Positions 56,825-58,267 of a stretch of 58,267 bases of DNA are shown piece by piece. Under the pieces are notes generated by a model. It ran no database searches and was not told the DNA's origin. It saw only the letters and a list, made by a program, of their open reading frames with translations. The stretch covers positions 1-58,267 of the forward strand of contig JAHJOO010000064.1 in assembly GCA_018820275.1 (NCBI GenBank). Direction: 5' to 3'. Position 1 is the stretch's first letter, and each line of letters begins with the position of its first letter. A program made the translations under genes and the position numbers. Source of the DNA: Alphaproteobacteria bacterium (GTDB lineage: Bacteria; Pseudomonadota; Alphaproteobacteria; Caulobacterales; Caulobacteraceae).

Positions 56825-57283
56825 CTGTCCCCGTCTTCCGCGCCCCGCGCGCCCGCCGTCTCCAACACGGCGCATGAGTCCGACCCCATCCCGCCGCTGC
56901 GCCCCGAGGACGGGACCGACGCGCCGCTGCCGGTCGGATCGACCCCGCTGGAACAGGCGCTCATCACCAAGCTGGACGAGGACAAGGCCCAGGATCTGGT
57001 CCTGATCGACCTCAAGGGCAAATCCTCGATGTCCGACGCCATGATCGTGGCGTCCGGCCGCTCGCACCGCCACGTCGGCGCGCTGGCCGACCATCTGCTG
57101 CGCGTGCTCAAGGACCACGGCCTGGGCAAGGCCAAGGTCGAGGGTCTGCCGCACTGCGACTGGGTGCTGATCGACGCGGGGGACGTGATCGTCCACCTGT
57201 TCCGGCCCGAGGTCCGCAGCTTCTACAACATCGAGAAGATCTGGGCGGTCGAGAGCGGCCACCGCGTCGACGCCCGCGCCTGA
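56825..57283 (+). CDS. rsfS: Ribosome silencing factor RsfS
   Basis: A ~152-residue RsfS that binds L14 of the 50S subunit and blocks subunit joining in starvation. The core LITKLDEDKAQDLVLIDLKGKSSMSDAMIVASG, VEGLPHCDWVLIDAGDVIVHLF and YNIEKIW are clear. No ATG fits the frame near its start; a CTG at 56825 has GGAG seven bases upstream, while a GTG at 56783 has none. The N-terminal 40 residues are poorly conserved, so the start is uncertain. Confidence 0.92.
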   Translation: MSPSSAPRAPAVSNTAHESDPIPPLRPEDGTDAPLPVGSTPLEQALITKLDEDKAQDLVLIDLKGKSSMSDAMIVASGRSHRHVGALADHLLRVLKDHGLGKAKVEGLPHCDWVLIDAGDVIVHLFRPEVRSFYNIEKIWAVESGHRVDARA

Positions 57284-57287
57284 TCCG

Positions 57288-57752
57288 GTGAGGCTGGCGG
57301 TCGTCGCCATCGGCAAGCCCGGGCGGGGCCCGGAGGCGACGCTGGCTTCGGACTATGCCGGACGGGCGACGCTGGCGGGACGCGCGCTGGGCCTCGGCCC
57401 CGTCGACCTCGTCGACCTGGACCCGCGCAAGCCCGGCAAGGCCCCGGAGGCCGAGCTGATCCTCAAGGCCGCCGAGGGCGCCCACCTGATCGCCTGCGAC
57501 GAACGCGGCAGGACCTATTCCAGCCGCGCCTTCGCCGACCACCTCGCCGAACTGCGCGACCGCGGCGAGCGGCGCGTCGTCTTCGCCATCGGCGGCGCCG
57601 ACGGGCTGGACGAGAGCGTGCGCGCCGCGGCCGCCTCGACCCTGGCCTTCGGCCCCCAGACCTGGCCGCACGCCCTCGCGCGGGCCATGCTGGCCGAGCA
57701 GATCTATCGCGCCGTGACCATCCTGGGCGGTTCGCCCTACCATCGCGACTGA
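57288..57752 (+). CDS. rlmH: 23S rRNA pseudouridine-1915 N3-methyltransferase
   Basis: A 154-residue SPOUT methyltransferase that modifies pseudouridine 1915 of 23S rRNA. Visible are the start RLAVVAIGKPG, the SAM-binding knot FAIGGADGLDE and the C-terminal LAFGPQTWPHALARAMLAEQIYRA with SPYHRD. GTG 57288 lies four bases after rsfS. Its stop overlaps the ATG of the next gene (TGATG), so rsfS, rlmH and the following gene form one operon. Confidence 0.95.
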   Translation: MRLAVVAIGKPGRGPEATLASDYAGRATLAGRALGLGPVDLVDLDPRKPGKAPEAELILKAAEGAHLIACDERGRTYSSRAFADHLAELRDRGERRVVFAIGGADGLDESVRAAAASTLAFGPQTWPHALARAMLAEQIYRAVTILGGSPYHRD

Positions 57753-58267
57753 TGCGTCGCCTCATCCTTCCGGCCCTTCTCGCCCTCGTCCTCGGCGCGG
57801 CCCCGGCCGCCGGGGTCCAGCCGGAAGCGTCAGGCGAGGCGGCGCGGGTTCAGGCGCGCTACCGCGACGCCGTCGTCCGCCTGCGGCGCCTCGAGGAGGA
57901 GGCCGCGGCGGCGGCGCGGACGACCGGGTCTCGGGGCGACCCGCCGGTCGGGGCCGCCCCGGCGGCGGACCGGTCCCGCCTCGACGCCCTCGCCGCGCGC
58001 GGGGCGCCGATCCTGGCCGAACTGACCCGGCTGCGGGCGCGGCAGGGCCGGCTTCTGGGAGGACTCCAACGTCTGACGCGCCGCCCGCCGCCGCCTCTCG
58101 TCGTGCCCGCCGGTCGCGCGGTCGAGGCGCGCCGCGCCGCCCTGCTGATGCGGGAGGCCGCCCTGGCGCTGGACGTCCGGGCCCGCGCGCTCGACGCGCA
58201 AAGGGCCGGAGTGGCGCGGGCCCGACGCGAGGTGCTGCTGTCCCAGGCCGGCGCGCTCGCCGCCGAC
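57752..58267 (+). CDS. Murein hydrolase activator (EnvC/M23-like), N-terminal part
   Basis: The first 172 residues of an exported protein, cut by the window end. The signal MRRLILPALLALVLGAAPAAG is followed by a long Arg/Ala-rich helical region (RYRDAVVRLRRLEEEAAA, LTRLRARQGRLL) that forms a coiled coil, the usual N-terminus of EnvC-like proteins. The LytM/M23 domain would lie beyond the window, so the call rests on layout and on its place after rsfS-rlmH, a common gene order. Confidence 0.6.
   Translation, partial: MRRLILPALLALVLGAAPAAGVQPEASGEAARVQARYRDAVVRLRRLEEEAAAAARTTGSRGDPPVGAAPAADRSRLDALAARGAPILAELTRLRARQGRLLGGLQRLTRRPPPPLVVPAGRAVEARRAALLMREAALALDVRARALDAQRAGVARARREVLLSQAGALAAD

Overview
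The window is about 58 kb of very GC-rich, densely coding chromosomal DNA. A PhyR-NepR-EcfG general stress response locus, ACR3 arsenite efflux, a SapC-family protein and a GDT1-family transporter behind a Mn riboswitch point to an alphaproteobacterium. My inference is Caulobacteraceae, most like Brevundimonas; this rests on gene content and codon style, not on a search. I see no insertion sequence, prophage, integrase or CRISPR array, so this is chromosomal backbone with small accessory operons.

Layout. 1-5.4 kb: the 5' part of clpB (minus), a LysE-type exporter, an FAD monooxygenase and an exported serine hydrolase. 5.6-7.8 kb: a small minus-strand protein, an SRPBCC protein and a Zn-dependent alcohol dehydrogenase. 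7.96-9.8 kb: arsR-arsC-acr3, then tRNA-Arg(ACG). 10-16.3 kb: an NTF2-like exported protein, a gamma-glutamyltransferase lipoprotein, an LpxR-like outer membrane protein, nrdA and a PAP2 phosphatase. 16.35-17.2 kb: a yybP-ykoY (Mn2+) riboswitch and its GDT1-family gene. 17.3-21.2 kb: a nucleotidyltransferase/metallophosphoesterase pair, a GST, nrdB with an NrdR box, and a small membrane protein. 21.3-24.3 kb: a cytochrome b, molybdopterin oxidoreductase and carboxylesterase operon. 24.4-28.7 kb: envelope sugar-nucleotide genes galU, glmS and glmM. 28.7-35.1 kb: an FAD/NAD(P)-binding protein, a second serine hydrolase, gpmA, a truncated RibD-like deaminase and two tandem pentapeptide-repeat proteins. 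35.1-38.6 kb: hsp20 with a ROSE-like RNA thermometer, two exported methyltransferase-fold lipoproteins and an alpha/beta hydrolase. 38.6-41.2 kb: divergent zur and znuD-like genes around a Zur operator. 41.3-43.6 kb: sapC, a MaoC-like protein and a CurA-type reductase. 43.6-47.5 kb: phyR facing nepR-ecfG-phyK, followed by an entericidin-like lipoprotein with its own EcfG promoter. 47.7-53.7 kb: an MFS transporter, a semialdehyde dehydrogenase, Lrp and alanine dehydrogenase. 53.9-58.3 kb: obgE, nadD, an ArsR/AHSA1 pair, rsfS, rlmH and the start of an EnvC-like murein hydrolase activator.

The notable feature is the density of readable regulatory elements, each matching its gene: EcfG promoters (GGAAC-N16-CGTT) three times around the stress locus, RpoH-like promoters at clpB and hsp20, a ROSE hairpin, a Mn riboswitch, an NrdR box, a Zur box and a double palindrome before an ArsR gene. 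The least explained pieces are a structured intergenic region downstream of phyR that ends in a plus-strand terminator with no plus-strand gene, the exported methyltransferase-like lipoprotein pair, the nucleotidyltransferase/phosphoesterase pair and the twin pentapeptide-repeat proteins.
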